Source: Prorocentrum cordatum (Eukaryota > Sar > Dinophyceae > Prorocentrales > Prorocentraceae). From it: a stretch of 64,000 nt of DNA. Of this stretch, positions 30,401 through 39,849 are shown one piece after another. Location of the stretch: NCBI GenBank assembly GCA_963575745.1, contig CAUYUJ010007202.1, positions 436,770 through 500,769 of the forward strand, written 5' to 3'. Under the pieces are notes generated by a model that searched no databases, was not told the DNA's origin, and saw only the letters and a list, made by a program, of their open reading frames with translations. The position numbers and the translations under genes were made by a program. Position 1 is the stretch's first letter. Each line of letters opens with the position of its first letter.

Positions 30401-31452
30401 CCTTTGAAGAGATCGGATGCCAACTTCTGTATGGCCGACGCCATCGTGGACTTCCGAGCCTCCAACTCTTTGGCATCCTCGTCAATGAACTCGAACTCCC
30501 CCACGTCACGCGTGACGTCCAGCAAGGAATCCAGATTGAAGACGGTCGCAAAATCCACCTTACCATCAACAAAATCTGTGATGTCCGCCTGCCTGGGCGG
30601 GGCAGTCCCCGACTTGGGCAGCGCTGAAGCTGCCAGCTGCTGTACACACTCCTGGTACTGCTTGTCGGCGGCCTGACGCTCCTCGCGGCAAGCCAGGACC
30701 AGGGACTTTTGCTCCTCCAACTCAGCTCGCCAGCGCGTGAGCTTAGCAAACTCCTGTTCCAGGCGCCGTTCCTTCCTCCGAACATCGGCGGCCAGCTGCT
30801 GCGAGCGCTGGTGGAGAGGCACCTCGGTCTTGGGCGCCGCCAACGACTTGGCCACCTGATCGTAGTACGTTTGCGGCCGCACTGTCCCCAGCCTTGCGCG
30901 AGAGTTCAGACAGTGTGCGGGCCTCCTGCTCGGTGGTGTCAGGCACAAGTCCTGCTGGCAGAGGGGACCGCGGATCGCCAACACCACCCACTGGAGCCAT
31001 GGAGGATGATTTGCCCTGGCCACCGCCAGACCGCTTGCCCTTGCCCAGGCCTGCTGGTTGAGCCCAAACGCCTCGTGGAACGGGAGGATCGGAAGCTGGG
31101 ACATCGACGAGCGTACATTTGCAGTGCCTGCGCCACTTGAAGTGCATGAAATTCTTCCGATATCCGCAGACTGAGCACGGAACTGGAGAGAATTTACCTC
31201 CGCGACCACGTCCTTTGGTGAACCAGTCCCCTTCCTCCTGAGAGCTATCCTCGAGCAGCACCCAAGGCTGGCGAGAGAAAAAAGGAGCAAGAACCACCGT
31301 GCCTGGCAAGGAATGTAGCGTACACGGAACGTTCTGCTAGATAGTGTGCCTGGCGGGCGAACGCCAGGAATCAAGGTGGGCAGACACCTGAAAGCACTGG
31401 GAGCCGCCAATTCCCCTCACCGAGGCGCAAAACCTGATCAAATGCCTCCGGA
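30401..31452 (-). pseudogene. LINE ORF1-like protein (zinc finger plus coiled coil), frameshifted
   Basis: Reading down the minus strand from the spliced leader at 31474, a frame around 31309-30900 encodes a Cys/His cluster CSVCGYRKNFMHFKWRRHCK, then a basic, Gly/Ser-rich linker. Near 30890 a frameshift moves the coding to another frame: DQVAKSLAAPKTEV, then a long charged coiled coil (RRKERRLEQEFAKLTRWRAE, LACREERQAADKQYQEC), then an acidic tail (EFEFIDEDAKELEARKS) running into the gap at 30400. A zinc knuckle followed by a coiled coil matches the RNA-binding ORF1 proteins of LINEs. The 5' end carries the leader, so this copy derives from a trans-spliced transcript. It is non-functional as it stands (frameshift, missing 3' part). 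Assignment as ORF1 is by architecture. Confidence 0.6.
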
Positions 31453-31474
31453 CTTGAGCCAAAATGGCTACGGA
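31453..31474 (-). other. Dinoflagellate spliced leader, complete relic in genomic DNA
   Basis: On the minus strand these 22 bases start TCCGTAGCC, continue ATTTTGG and end CTCAAG, matching the conserved dinoflagellate spliced leader in full. The leader is normally added to mRNAs by trans-splicing, so a genomic copy directly 5' of a coding remnant indicates reverse transcription and reinsertion of a mature mRNA. It is not an SL RNA gene: no GT donor or snRNA-like body follows; the ORF1 remnant does. Confidence 0.9.
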
Positions 31475-31708
31475 CTCCTCCTCCTCCTCCTCCTCCTCCT
31501 CCTCCTCCTCCTCCTCCTCCTCCTCCTCCTGCTCCTCCTCCTCCTCCTTCTCCTCCTCTCCCCTCCCTCTTTCCCCCTCCCCCTCCCCTCCTCCCCCTCC
31601 CCTCCTCCTCCTCCTTCCTCCTCCTCCTCCTCCTCCTCCTCCTCCTCCTCCTCCTCCTCCTCCTCCTCCTCCTCCTCCTCCTCCTCCTCCTCCTCCTCCT
31701 CCTCCTCT
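31475..31708 (+). repeat. (TCC)n tract between two divergent LINE remnants
   Basis: About 234 bp of TCC with a CCCTCC-rich middle. The left edge touches the spliced leader of the minus-strand remnant; the right edge touches the truncated 5' end of the plus-strand LINE. Confidence 0.95.
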
Positions 31709-31785
31709 GGAGGTCTCTGGATCTGATTCTTCATGGTAAGGCTGATAAAGGCCTTTCTCGGCATAAGCGGAACCTCGTTCGCAGT

Positions 31786-32560
31786 TTGGTCTCGGGCACC
31801 CATTGGCCTCAGGCGAGGTTGGCCAAGTATCAAAAATCGGTGACTGACAAGTGCCTTTTGTGCGGCTGCAGGGGCACGTTGTTCCACCGAGCGTTTGACT
31901 GTCCCTGCTCGGCCGAGCTTCGCAGGAATCAACTACCCGTCAGCCTAAGACAGGCTGCCTGGAAGGTTGCCAGTCTTGGGGAGGAGGAGACGGAGCTGTT
32001 TTCCATGTGTCTTTTCCCCAACCCCGAGCGCTGTTTTGGAAAGCCAGAAGCTCCCGAGGAGGATTGGGTTCGCTTTGTCGGTGCTTAACTATGGATGGAT
32101 CAGCGTTTCACACGAAGTTCGGAGCCTGCAGGAGAGCAGGATGGTCCACCGTTCAAGTAGACGATGGTTCCTCGGGGGTGGGGGCCTGGCCAATGGGCGC
32201 GGGACGGGGAGGACTACGCGTTTCACATGCTGGCCAGGTTTAGTGAACCCCCGTGTGACGGCGATGACGGAGTGCAGCTTGAAGTTGTCAGTGATTGTGC
32301 TGGTTCGGTGGCGTGCGCCACATATTCGTCCACAGCCCTGTCTCCTGACAACAGTCCTCGTCACGTGGAGGCTGTGGTGGTCCAGAGTAGGTGGCACAGC
32401 CGAAGTAGTCAAGGTGAAGGCCCACCGTGCTCTGCAAAACCACGTCGTTGGAGGAACTGTGGATTCTGAAGGGCAATCGTCTCGCGGACAAGTGGGCCGT
32501 GCAGGGGCTCAGCTTTGGCGAATTGATGAGGAGGGGGAGCTTTTTGTAGAGGGCTGTGAG
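31786..32560 (+). pseudogene. LINE zinc knuckle and RNase H domain, frameshifted
   Basis: The first frame (31786-32088) has ARLAKYQKSVTDKCLLCGCR then GTLFHRAFDC, a CCHC knuckle (C-x2-C-x7-H-x4-C) typical of the region after LINE RT. About 32085 the coding shifts frame: CLTMDGSAFHTKFGACRRAG fits the first RNase H strand with its catalytic Asp. Another frame gives LEVVSDCAGSVACATYS (second Asp region). Near 32400 VVKVKAHRA, and then GNRLADKWAVQGLSFGE, give the His and final Asp motifs. All four RNase H landmarks are present but spread over three frames, so the copy is dead. RNase H would remove the RNA strand after cDNA synthesis. Confidence 0.8.
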
Positions 32561-33436
32561 CGCAGAGTGGCCCAGGCCGCTGAGTGGCTTGGTCGCCTCC
32601 ACAGCTGGAGACATGATAAGGAGTTTGGGGATTCGGAGGGGGTGGGTGGGACTGCGGAGGTGGAGCTCGACCTGCCATGGCAGGTTCCGCCTGACCTCGC
32701 CGATGAGTACGACGCGCGGCTGGAGCAGCGCCACGGGGAGCGGCTCTTCGAGGCAGTGCCCGAGCGCCTCTATCCTGAGGGTAGTCAAGGCTCGGCTGGC
32801 TCGGGTTCCGCTGCTCTCGGCTCCTCCATTGGCTCCTCGGCTACTCCTCCCGACCTGGTGCCCCAAGCCTCGGGGTGTCTGCGGGTGAGCTGCCAGACCT
32901 GGAACTTTTCCAGGCACAATGTGGTCCAGGCCCCCGTTGTCGGTGATGAGTCGGGGGTCCCAGTGTTGTTTTGCATCTCGTGCGTTGCAAGCGTGCAGCA
33001 TAGTCACAGGCCTGGGAAAGGACTTGCGGTGCCCTGTTTAGGCCCGAAGCACCCAGGTCTTGCGACCCAGCGCTCCAGGCTTCGGCGAAGCCTGCACCCT
33101 AATCCGACGGTGTCCCCTCCTCCGATGCTCGGCGATTGTGGCGAGCCGTCTGTGGAGGTCCGAGCGTCGTGGGAAGGGAGGCCGATTACTTCGGAGGCCT
33201 CGGAGCGGTGTGCTGACCCTGTCCCAGAGTATGGGTTGGATTTCCCCGAGTCCCTCGACATGTATCGTGTAGACCAGCTCCACGGCTTTAGTGACCCCCC
33301 GCGAGGCGGTTATGGTTTGCCATGCAGAAGGGACTCTTGAAGGTGAGGCTCGACTCCTGGCTGGTGGGAGTGATGAGCCTCAGTAATCGGGTCGCAGGAT
33401 GCGAGGGACAGAGGTCTAAGGTCCTGACGCCCTACC
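32561..33436 (+). pseudogene. LINE C-terminal extension, open over about 800 bp
   Basis: The frame 32480-33340 continues from the RNase H region: RRVAQAAEWLGRLHSW, LDLPWQVPPDLADEYDAR, SCQTWNFSRHNVVQAP, VLFCISCVASVQ. A long polar linker with a late Cys pair resembles the C-terminal part of dinoflagellate LINE ORF2 proteins. No enzymatic motif was seen. It stops at 33340 and is followed within about 100 bp by (TCC)n. Confidence 0.5.
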
Positions 33437-33503
33437 GCCCGCATCCTCCTCCTCCGCCTCCTCCTCCTCTTCCTCCTCCTCCTCCTGCTCCTCCTCCTCC
33501 TGG
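33437..33503 (+). repeat. (TCC)n tract at the LINE 3' end
   Basis: Short TCC tract with CGCC, TTCC and TGCTCC variants, directly after the LINE remnant. Confidence 0.9.
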
Positions 33504-34300
33504 GGACTTCTCGTGGCCACGGCTGGATTCGACTCGAGACTTGGGTCATAATGCACCCTAGGAAAGCTTCGGCTTTGTAGGCGTTTTCTTATTCCGCGGT
33601 TCGACATTGCGCGGAAGGGAAACGGGGGAGAGGGGGGGTCTGGCTCCAGACCTCTGCTTAACGCGACTGTTTGGAAGCGTGCGTCCCCTGGTGGAGACTC
33701 CACCTGCTTGAAACAGGCGCCAAAAACAGCCAAGACCTACTCCATGGGGGGGAGGGGGGGGGTGCGAAGGTCCGCGCCGATCGGCAAAACAAGTGATCAG
33801 AAACCGATCACGTTGCGTCCCAAATCTTTTTGTTGTCGGTCCTGGGGCCTGGCAAGGGCCGTGGGGCCGAAAGTGAGCAAACAGCTCCGATCGTGAGTCC
33901 GTCGCGACGCGAGGATGCCAGGGGAAGAGGACGGAGGAGCACAAGCGGTCCCAGGAGGGGGGGGGGCCTAGGCTGCATCCTGGGTCGGTTTCGACAGTGC
34001 CTGGGGCCCGTGGTGAGGGCCGTGAGGACCCCCAGGTGCCCAAAGTGGTCAAAAACCTCCAGTCGCGCTTCTTTCACGACGCGGGGGTGTCCAGGAAGGG
34101 AGGGAGGAAGGAGCCACGACGGACCGTGCAGCAGGAGCAGGCCTCGTCTGCATCCTGGGCGGCTCGCCGAACGCGGGCGGGTACTGCACGCGGCCTCGGT
34201 CGCGCGCCCAGCGGCGCGGTCGCCGCGCCCGCGCGTGCGGGCGCGCGCGCGCGCGGCCGTCAGGCGGGGAGGAGGCTCGAGGCTCGGGGTTCGGGGAGCC
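33504..34300. other. Unassigned sequence
   Basis: Open frames without recognisable motifs. A short (GC)n-rich patch (GCGCGCGCGCG) lies near 34240. Confidence 0.4.
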
Positions 34301-34309
34301 AGTAGCTAG

Positions 34310-34730
34310 GGGACAACGTCAGGGGGGGACCGCCCCAGCGGGTCGGGGTGGGAGACGTCGGGCCAGAATCGGCGATACGTCGCCGATGGCAGGTCGACGA
34401 TAGGCCCCCCGCCAGCGAACCCCCGCACGCTCGTGGGCGGGCTGTGCCGCCGGGCCCCCATCGGCGATCCATCTGCGATCGGGGGTCGAGGCATCCCCCC
34501 GAGAGCCCATCTCTCTGACGTCGCCCCCGAGGAGAGGAGCTTCGCGGATCGAGCAGCCAGCAGCGAGGATCGAGGGCCACCTCGACCGAGCCTCGAGCAG
34601 CGAGGGCTGTGGATCGAGGGTCGCATCGTTAGAGAGCCCGGGGGCCAGCAGCGAGGAACGATGATCACTCCGCCCGAGGGTCGAGGACCGAGACCCCGTG
34701 GACCGAGAGTCGCCCCGCCCGAAGGGGTCG
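34310..34730. repeat. Dispersed repeat with GACGATAGGCCCC and ATCGAGG units
   Basis: The block GTCGACGATAGGCCCC, AGCGAACCCCCGC, GGCGGGCTGT, GGGCCC, GGCGATC is collinear with 47700-47800. On the right are many TCGAGGATCGAGGG-type units. GGCGATACGTCGCCGAT motifs link it loosely to families J and G. Confidence 0.55.
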
Positions 34731-34761
34731 AAAAGGCAAGACAGGGGGGGCGGGAGAGGGG

Positions 34762-35176
34762 CTAAGGAGGAGGAGGAGGAGGAGGAGGAGGAGGAGGAGG
34801 AGGAAAAGGAGGATGAGGAGGAGGAGGAGGGGAGAAAGGGGGAGGTGCGAGGGAGGAGAGGAGGAGAAGAGGAGGAGGAGGAGGAGGGAGAGGAGAAGGA
34901 CGAGGGAGGAGGAGGAAAGGGAGGAGGAAGAGGAGAAGGAGGAGGAGGAGGCGGAGGAGGGGGAAAAAGGAGGAAGGAGGAAGGAGGAGGAGAGGACGAG
35001 GAGGAGCAGGAGAAACGAGGAGGAGGAAAAGGAGAAGGAGGAGATGGAGGAGGAGGAGGAGGAGGAGGAGGAGGGCGAGCAAGAGGAGGGGGAGCAGGAG
35101 GAGGAGGAGGAGGAGGAGGAGGAGGAGGAGCAGGAGGAGCAGGAGGAGAAGCAGGAGGAGGAGGAGGAGGAGGAGA
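34762..35176 (+). repeat. (GGA)n tract
   Basis: About 415 bp of GGA with GAAA, GGAGC and GAC variants; the longest purine-plus tract in the window. Confidence 0.95.
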
Positions 35177-35279
35177 TCGCGTGATCCGCCGGCCCCCTTG
35201 TGGGGCCACCAGGCTGTAGGCCCGTGATTCGCAGTTTCCTGTACCAGTCGTAGGTTGTAGTTTCCAGAGTTGCAGTTCT

Positions 35280-35336
35280 GCTTCTTGCTGGTTACTGTAA
35301 CTAGTTGACTTATTGCTGGTTACTGTAACTAGTTGA
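35280..35336 (+). repeat. Tandem duplication of TTGCTGGTTACTGTAACTAG
   Basis: Two adjacent copies, about 29 bp apart, each containing the near-palindrome GTTACTGTAAC. Confidence 0.8.
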
Positions 35337-35425
35337 TTGACCGCGCGAGGGGGGGGGAGGCCCAAACCGGCTTTTTAGAACCCCCTGGGCGCGTTGTCTG
35401 AATTGCTGGGGGGGCTCGAAATCGA

Positions 35426-35790
35426 CACCCCTCACGCAGATCCGCGGGGTCAGGGTCCAAAAACACCGGGGATTTGCCACATTTCTGAAATTCGGTGCCA
35501 CCCCTCACGCAGATCCGCGGGGTCAGGGTCCACAAACACCGGGGATTTGCCACATTTCTGAAATTCGGTGCCACCCCTCACGCAGATCCGCGGGGTCAGG
35601 GTCCAAAAACACCGGGGATTTGCCACATTTCTGAAATTCGGTGCCACCCCTCACGCAGATCCGCGGGGTCAGGGTCCAAAAACACAGGGGATTTGCCACA
35701 TTTCTGAAAAAATTCGGTGCCACCTCACGCAGATCCGCGGGGTCGGGTCAAAAACACCGGCCACATTTCTGCGGTGCCACCCCTCAACAT
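35426..35790 (+). repeat. 73-bp tandem repeat
   Basis: Five copies start at 35426, 35499, 35572, 35645 and 35721, the last shortened. The unit contains CACCCCTCACGCAGATCCGC, GGGGTCAGGGTCCAAAAACA and GGGGATTTGCCACATTTCTG. Since 73 is not a multiple of three, the short minus-strand ORFs repeat in rotating frames. Directly after it, GTGTGGTAACC occurs three times (35800-35905). Confidence 0.95.
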
Positions 35791-35905
35791 CCATCGCAAG
35801 GCGTGGTAACCCAAACTGCGAGTACTCCCTCGGCCCTTTAATCCCAAGGTGTGGTAACCAAGCTCGTAAACCATACACGTCTTACCAATCGCCCTGTGTG
35901 GTAAC

Positions 35906-36255
35906 CCCTCTTGTGATCAGTTGGTTTTGCCGATTGCGAATCGGCCTCGCATGAAGTTCCGATACTGCTGCACGACAGCGCCAAAGCCTCATGACTTAGC
36001 TCTTCCATGGCCCATTCTCCGAGAGAGGGGGCCGGCGGCAGGGGGCGAAGCCCTTACGGATATAACAAAAAATCAGGACGGGAAGGGTTTGGCCAATTTC
36101 GGCCTCGGGGACCCGCGCCGGGCCTCAGGACCGTGAAAAAAATGGCTCTGGATGAAAAACCAGTCCCGGGGAAAGGGCCCGGAACTTCTGGGAACCCTGT
36201 CTGGAACAAATCACGACAACGCATGTCTGGGAAAGAAAGGCCACGCGGGGGGGAT
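35906..36255. other. Unassigned sequence
   Basis: No gene or repeat was recognised. Confidence 0.35.
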
Positions 36256-36333
36256 CCGACCCCTGGGCGGTAGCACGCCCGAGCGTCACACAGTACAGGA
36301 CGGAGCGCAGGCGTGCCACCGCCCAGGGGTCGG
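36256..36333. repeat. Stem-loop with 23-bp arms
   Basis: CCGACCCCTGGGCGGTAGCA-CGC on the left and its complement (one mismatch) on the right, separated by a 32-nt loop. It could be a minimal MITE or a structured RNA end; no second copy was seen. Confidence 0.7.
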
Positions 36334-36572
36334 TCGGTCCCCCAACTGGATTATCGGTGGCGGCTTCGTCTCTGACATATCGAAGTCATGGATGGGGACG
36401 AAATGCAAGTAGGGAGAAGGGGGAGGGGTCCAGCAGCAAGAAGTGTCAACGCAACAGAAAAATCAGGCTCGGCCTTGCGCTGTCCAATTTCTCACGTGCA
36501 TGCTCATAGAACAAAACAAAAAAAACGCCACGATCTACGCAGCAGGAAGGGGAAATTGAGTCGGAAAAGGAT

Positions 36573-36858
36573 CATGGTGATGGGGATGGTGATGACGCTG
36601 CTAATGAAGATGATGAAGGTGCTGCTGATGGCGATGATGACTGAAGGTGATGGTGATGCTGATGATGACAATGATTGAAGATGATGAAGGTGATGTTGAT
36701 GATGTTGATGATGGTGCGGGTGATGATGACGATGGCGGCAATGATGATGGTGGTGATGATGATGGTGATGGTGGTGTTGATAATGCTGATGACGATGGTG
36801 ATAGTGATGGTGACGGTGATGGTGGTGATGATGGCGATGCTGGTGATGCTCCGACAGA
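36573..36858 (+). repeat. (GAT)n/(GATGGT)n array
   Basis: About 285 bp of imperfect GAT/GGT trinucleotides; on the minus strand these are ATC/ACC, the same class as the array at 5607-6597. Confidence 0.9.
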
Positions 36859-37452
36859 CAGCAACTCGAAAAGCGAATTTCGATTTCCGCGGCCAACTGC
36901 GCACAGCACTACACCACGAGATGCAGCCCCCACGGCGGGAGCCCCGATGAATTGGTCGCTGTACCAAAGCAAAACAGTGCGAGTGAATGCAGGCCAGCGG
37001 CCCCCAGGTCCGAACGGCCGAGCGAGGGCCCGAAACCAAACTACCTGAAGGGGCCGCCCGCGGCCAGTTTGACAAGCCCCTTGAAACTATACTGTCTGGA
37101 CTACACAGGAAGAGGGGGAGAGGGGCGACAGGGGGCAGAAGCGGCAACGGCACAAAACGCCGCTTTGGACAACGCCCCCCGCCCAGAGCGCGCCGCCGTC
37201 GCGGGGGGCGCCGCGCGCGCGGGGCATGCCCGCCCCAGGCGCATCAGCCACATTCTGTCTAGAAATCGATGCTGATGTGCGGAGCATACCCTCACCAGGG
37301 GCACGAGCCACATTCAAACAGAAAAACCACGAGCGCCAGAAGCGCAGCCACCAGCCCGCGCGACGTCAGCCCCACTACCCCACGAAGAATGACCCACTCC
37401 ATTCGTCCGTGCCCGCGCTGCTCGACTCGCTTGTCTGCGGCGGCGTCGGGCC
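36859..37452. other. Unassigned sequence
   Basis: About 590 bp. A duplicated fragment (GGCGCATCAGCCACATT / GGGGCACGAGCCACATT) occurs near 37235 and 37297. No gene was seen. Confidence 0.35.
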
Positions 37453-37692
37453 TGGGAGGCCACCCCCAGGACTTCCAGAACTTCGGAACGCGGCGGCGCT
37501 AACCAAGGAGGCCATCTCCTGGATTTGCGGCCCGACGCCATCCACCACATCATTCGGCAACTTTGAGCCGGGGAGGCCATCCCCAGGACTTCCAGAACAT
37601 CGAAACGTGGCGACGCTAACCAGGGAGGCCGTCTCCTGGATGCGCGCTCTGACGCCAGCTAGACCCCGCCCTCCCAATCGCCGATCGCCATC
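37453..37692 (-). repeat. 120-bp tandem duplication (40-residue repeat on the minus strand)
   Basis: Two copies 120 bp apart of a segment with CCCCAGGACTTCCAGAAC and GGAGGCC.TCTCCTGGAT. On the minus strand both encode IQE.ASLVS.A.FR.SGSPG. Conservation of frame and spacing suggests it was part of a coding sequence continuing from 38450 downward. Confidence 0.6.
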
Positions 37693-38450
37693 TGCAGGAC
37701 CCTCTCGGAGCAGGACCTCGGCGCCACTCCTGCCTTGAGCTCGCCGCCGGGCTGCAACAGACAGTCGGCGAAGACCTTCGTGACCTCCGCGCCCGCGAGC
37801 GAAGACCAGCTTCGCGCGCCCCCCCTTGAAGCAGGAGCTGATCCGACACCCTCGCACCAAGAGGCTAATGTTGGCCATGCTGGTCAGCTGGTCGATCTTC
37901 ACGCGCTGCTGCTCCCACGGCGCCTCGTTGCGAGCCCCGACGTCCTCCCCTGCCCTCGCGATCGCGTCGGAGACGACCAGGAACACCTGCGCGCGAGCTG
38001 GCCCCGCCGCCGCCTCGGGCAGCGGCTTGGCATTATCGAGCTTTCATTCCTCGCGCACGGCCGCCGCTCGTGTCGCAGACGCTCGACCCGCCTTGAACGC
38101 CTCCTTCACTATCTCCGAGCTCTCGTCCAGGATCAGCGCCTGGAGCGCCGCTGGGAGCAGCTGCCATATCATGAACGCGTTGCCCAGCACTGCCTTCGCC
38201 AGCACTGGCATGATCGTTGCGACCATGCTCTGCGATATCCGCGGCAGCTTCGCAAGGGCGTCTTCTGGCAGGCCGTGCGCGTTGCCGACGGCCGCCATGA
38301 TGTCTGCGGCCCCCCCCGCCACTGGTTGGCGCGGGGCGGGGGGGCCGCTGCCCCGCGCCGCTGCCCCTCGACGCCCCAGCCGACCTCCGCGACTGCGGGG
38401 GGCAACCGCTGACCCAGAGCGGCCGCGTCGAGAGCCTGCACCGCCTCCGC
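37693..38450 (-). pseudogene. Helical ORF of retroelement ORF1 type, frameshifted
   Basis: Minus-strand frames encode GLPEDALAKLPRISQSMVAT, then ALQALILDESSEIVKEAFKA, then in another frame RVKIDQLTSMANISLLVRGC and RISSCFKGGRAKLVFARGRG. An Arg/Gly-rich segment (GRGRSRGRGGGAG) precedes it near 38450. The ending 'LVRxCRxxxCFKxGRAKLVFA' resembles the ORF found upstream of ORF2 in dinoflagellate LINEs. It lies 3' of the LINE at 38500-42690 on the same strand, so it would belong to a second, tandem element. Recognition is by memory of the pattern only. Confidence 0.35.
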
Positions 38451-38518
38451 GCCCGCGCGAGCGGCCGCGGCCCCCTGTTGCCTTTAGGTCCTCCGCCTTC
38501 AGACGGCCCAGCAGGAAA

Positions 38519-38962
38519 CTATCGCGGATGCCGAATGCAACGACACTGGCGAAGGCGAGCGCGCAGCCGACCCCGATAATCGAAAGCTTCTGTGTTTGGG
38601 CAGATGTAGGCCACGTCGTGACCACCACGCAGGCAGGCAGCGGCAGTGGACGAGAAGGGGCACGCCAACTCCCCAGGCTCGACAACCTCGTGCGCGAACG
38701 GCGTGGCACGCGGAGGACAACGATTATGTAGCACGGCTGCAACTGCGCGCTCCTGCGCCATGCGCCTCGCGCGGAAGCTCCGACGACAGAAGATGCACTC
38801 GCATGCGACAGCCATGCCATGCACGATGGAGCGGCAATTGCGCGCCCCCCCCCCCCCCCCCCCCCACCCACCCACCCCACCCCGCCCCCCACACCGCCCT
38901 GGCAGAACGCCGACGCGCGAGAAGCGCTCGTCGCGTAGCGAGCGCGCGATTGCAGGGTGCAC
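38519..38962 (-). pseudogene. LINE C-terminal zinc-finger region
   Basis: ACECIFCRRSFRARRMAQE then HNRC, and after a gap ELACPFSSTAAACLRGG then H. The first is a Cys2-x-His/Cys finger of the kind found at the end of this LINE lineage; the second has lost one Cys. The interruption near 38850 is a run of C residues that breaks the frame. Confidence 0.5.
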
Positions 38963-39180
38963 CCGCCGAGCCCGTCAGCTCGCATATCAAGATCGCCCCA
39001 GGAGGAACGGGAACCTCGGTGACCTCGGGGACGCCAGAGGAGACACACCCAAGAGGGCCGTAGAGCCCAGGAGGTGGCGCGATGGCCGCAGCACGAGCAG
39101 CAGCCCTCAGTGCCCCAGGGCCCAGCTGAAGATCACGCCCCCGAAACTCATGGTTCATGAACAGGGCTCTGACAAAGCGC

Positions 39181-39847
39181 CTAAAGCTCTCGCCCCCCAT
39201 CGGTGCCCGCGAAGAGATCCTGCAAGAGCCCCTCCTCCTCCTCCTCCGCCTTCTTCAGCAACTTGACGGCGTCTGCGACGCACCTCCTCGCATACATATT
39301 CGCTTCCGAAGGCAGACGACCGTCATCGAGGATGGCGGGCCCTGAATCCACTGGGAACTGGCCGAAAACGGAGCCCAGTTCTTGGGCATGAGTATCTGGG
39401 GAAGTAGGCCAACGTCGATACATGCGAAGCCTGCGGGCCATCAGCTCGACCCCAGTCGGGGCCGCCCCCGCCCGTCGAAGAACAACTTCGCCCGAGTCGA
39501 TCATGGTTTGTCGTTCTCTCTTTCAAGGGGCCCCCGTCTTCGCCGACCAGCTCCTTCTTCTCGCGCGCATCGCCCCCGAGGATTTCGCGAGCCAGACCCG
39601 CCGGGACCCTATCCAAATGTAGTGCTTGGGCGGCCGCGAGCACGAACGCCGCGAGCCCCGACAGTTGAGCGCCCTGGACGACAGCCCCGAAGACATTCCT
39701 CGCACAGCGCCACGCTCGATTTGTCTGCAAGAAGCGCCCCATTGATTGGTCGCCCCGACGACGCGCTAGAATTCTGCGACGAAGCCCCCCCTCGACCCGC
39801 CCGTTCACCGACGTCAAAGTCCCCAGGGACACGTCGTCGAACTGCAC
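39181..39847 (-). pseudogene. LINE RT thumb/connection region, frameshifted
   Basis: One frame (39847-39500) reads NGRVEGGLRRRILARRR, GRFLQTNRAWRCARNVFGAV, VQGAQLSGLAAFVLAAAQAL, DRVPAGLAREILGGDAREK. This matches the post-RT segment of dinoflagellate LINEs that contains 'LRxRIxxxRxAFxxxxxF'. A frameshift near 39500 moves to VVLRRAGAAPTGVELMARRL and RMYRRWPTSP, then a region ending in poly-Glu. No catalytic residues are expected here. Confidence 0.65.
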
Positions 39848-39849
39848 GC

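Larger units (their letters stand above)
31725..33436 (+). mobile_element. 5'-truncated LINE remnant (zinc knuckle, RNase H, C-terminal region)
   Basis: Begins directly after the (TCC)n tract and ends at a second (TCC)n tract (33437). It contains, in order, a post-RT zinc knuckle, an RNase H-like domain broken by frameshifts, and a C-terminal extension. Endonuclease and RT are absent, as expected from 5' truncation during target-primed reverse transcription. Confidence 0.75.

Noticed and set aside
31453-31474. SL RNA gene
   Set aside because: No GT donor or snRNA-like body follows the leader; the next sequence is an ORF1 remnant.
38044-39048. Single 334-codon minus-strand protein
   Set aside because: It fuses LINE finger-region sequence read in the wrong frame with the ORF1-like segment; only the recognisable pieces were annotated.
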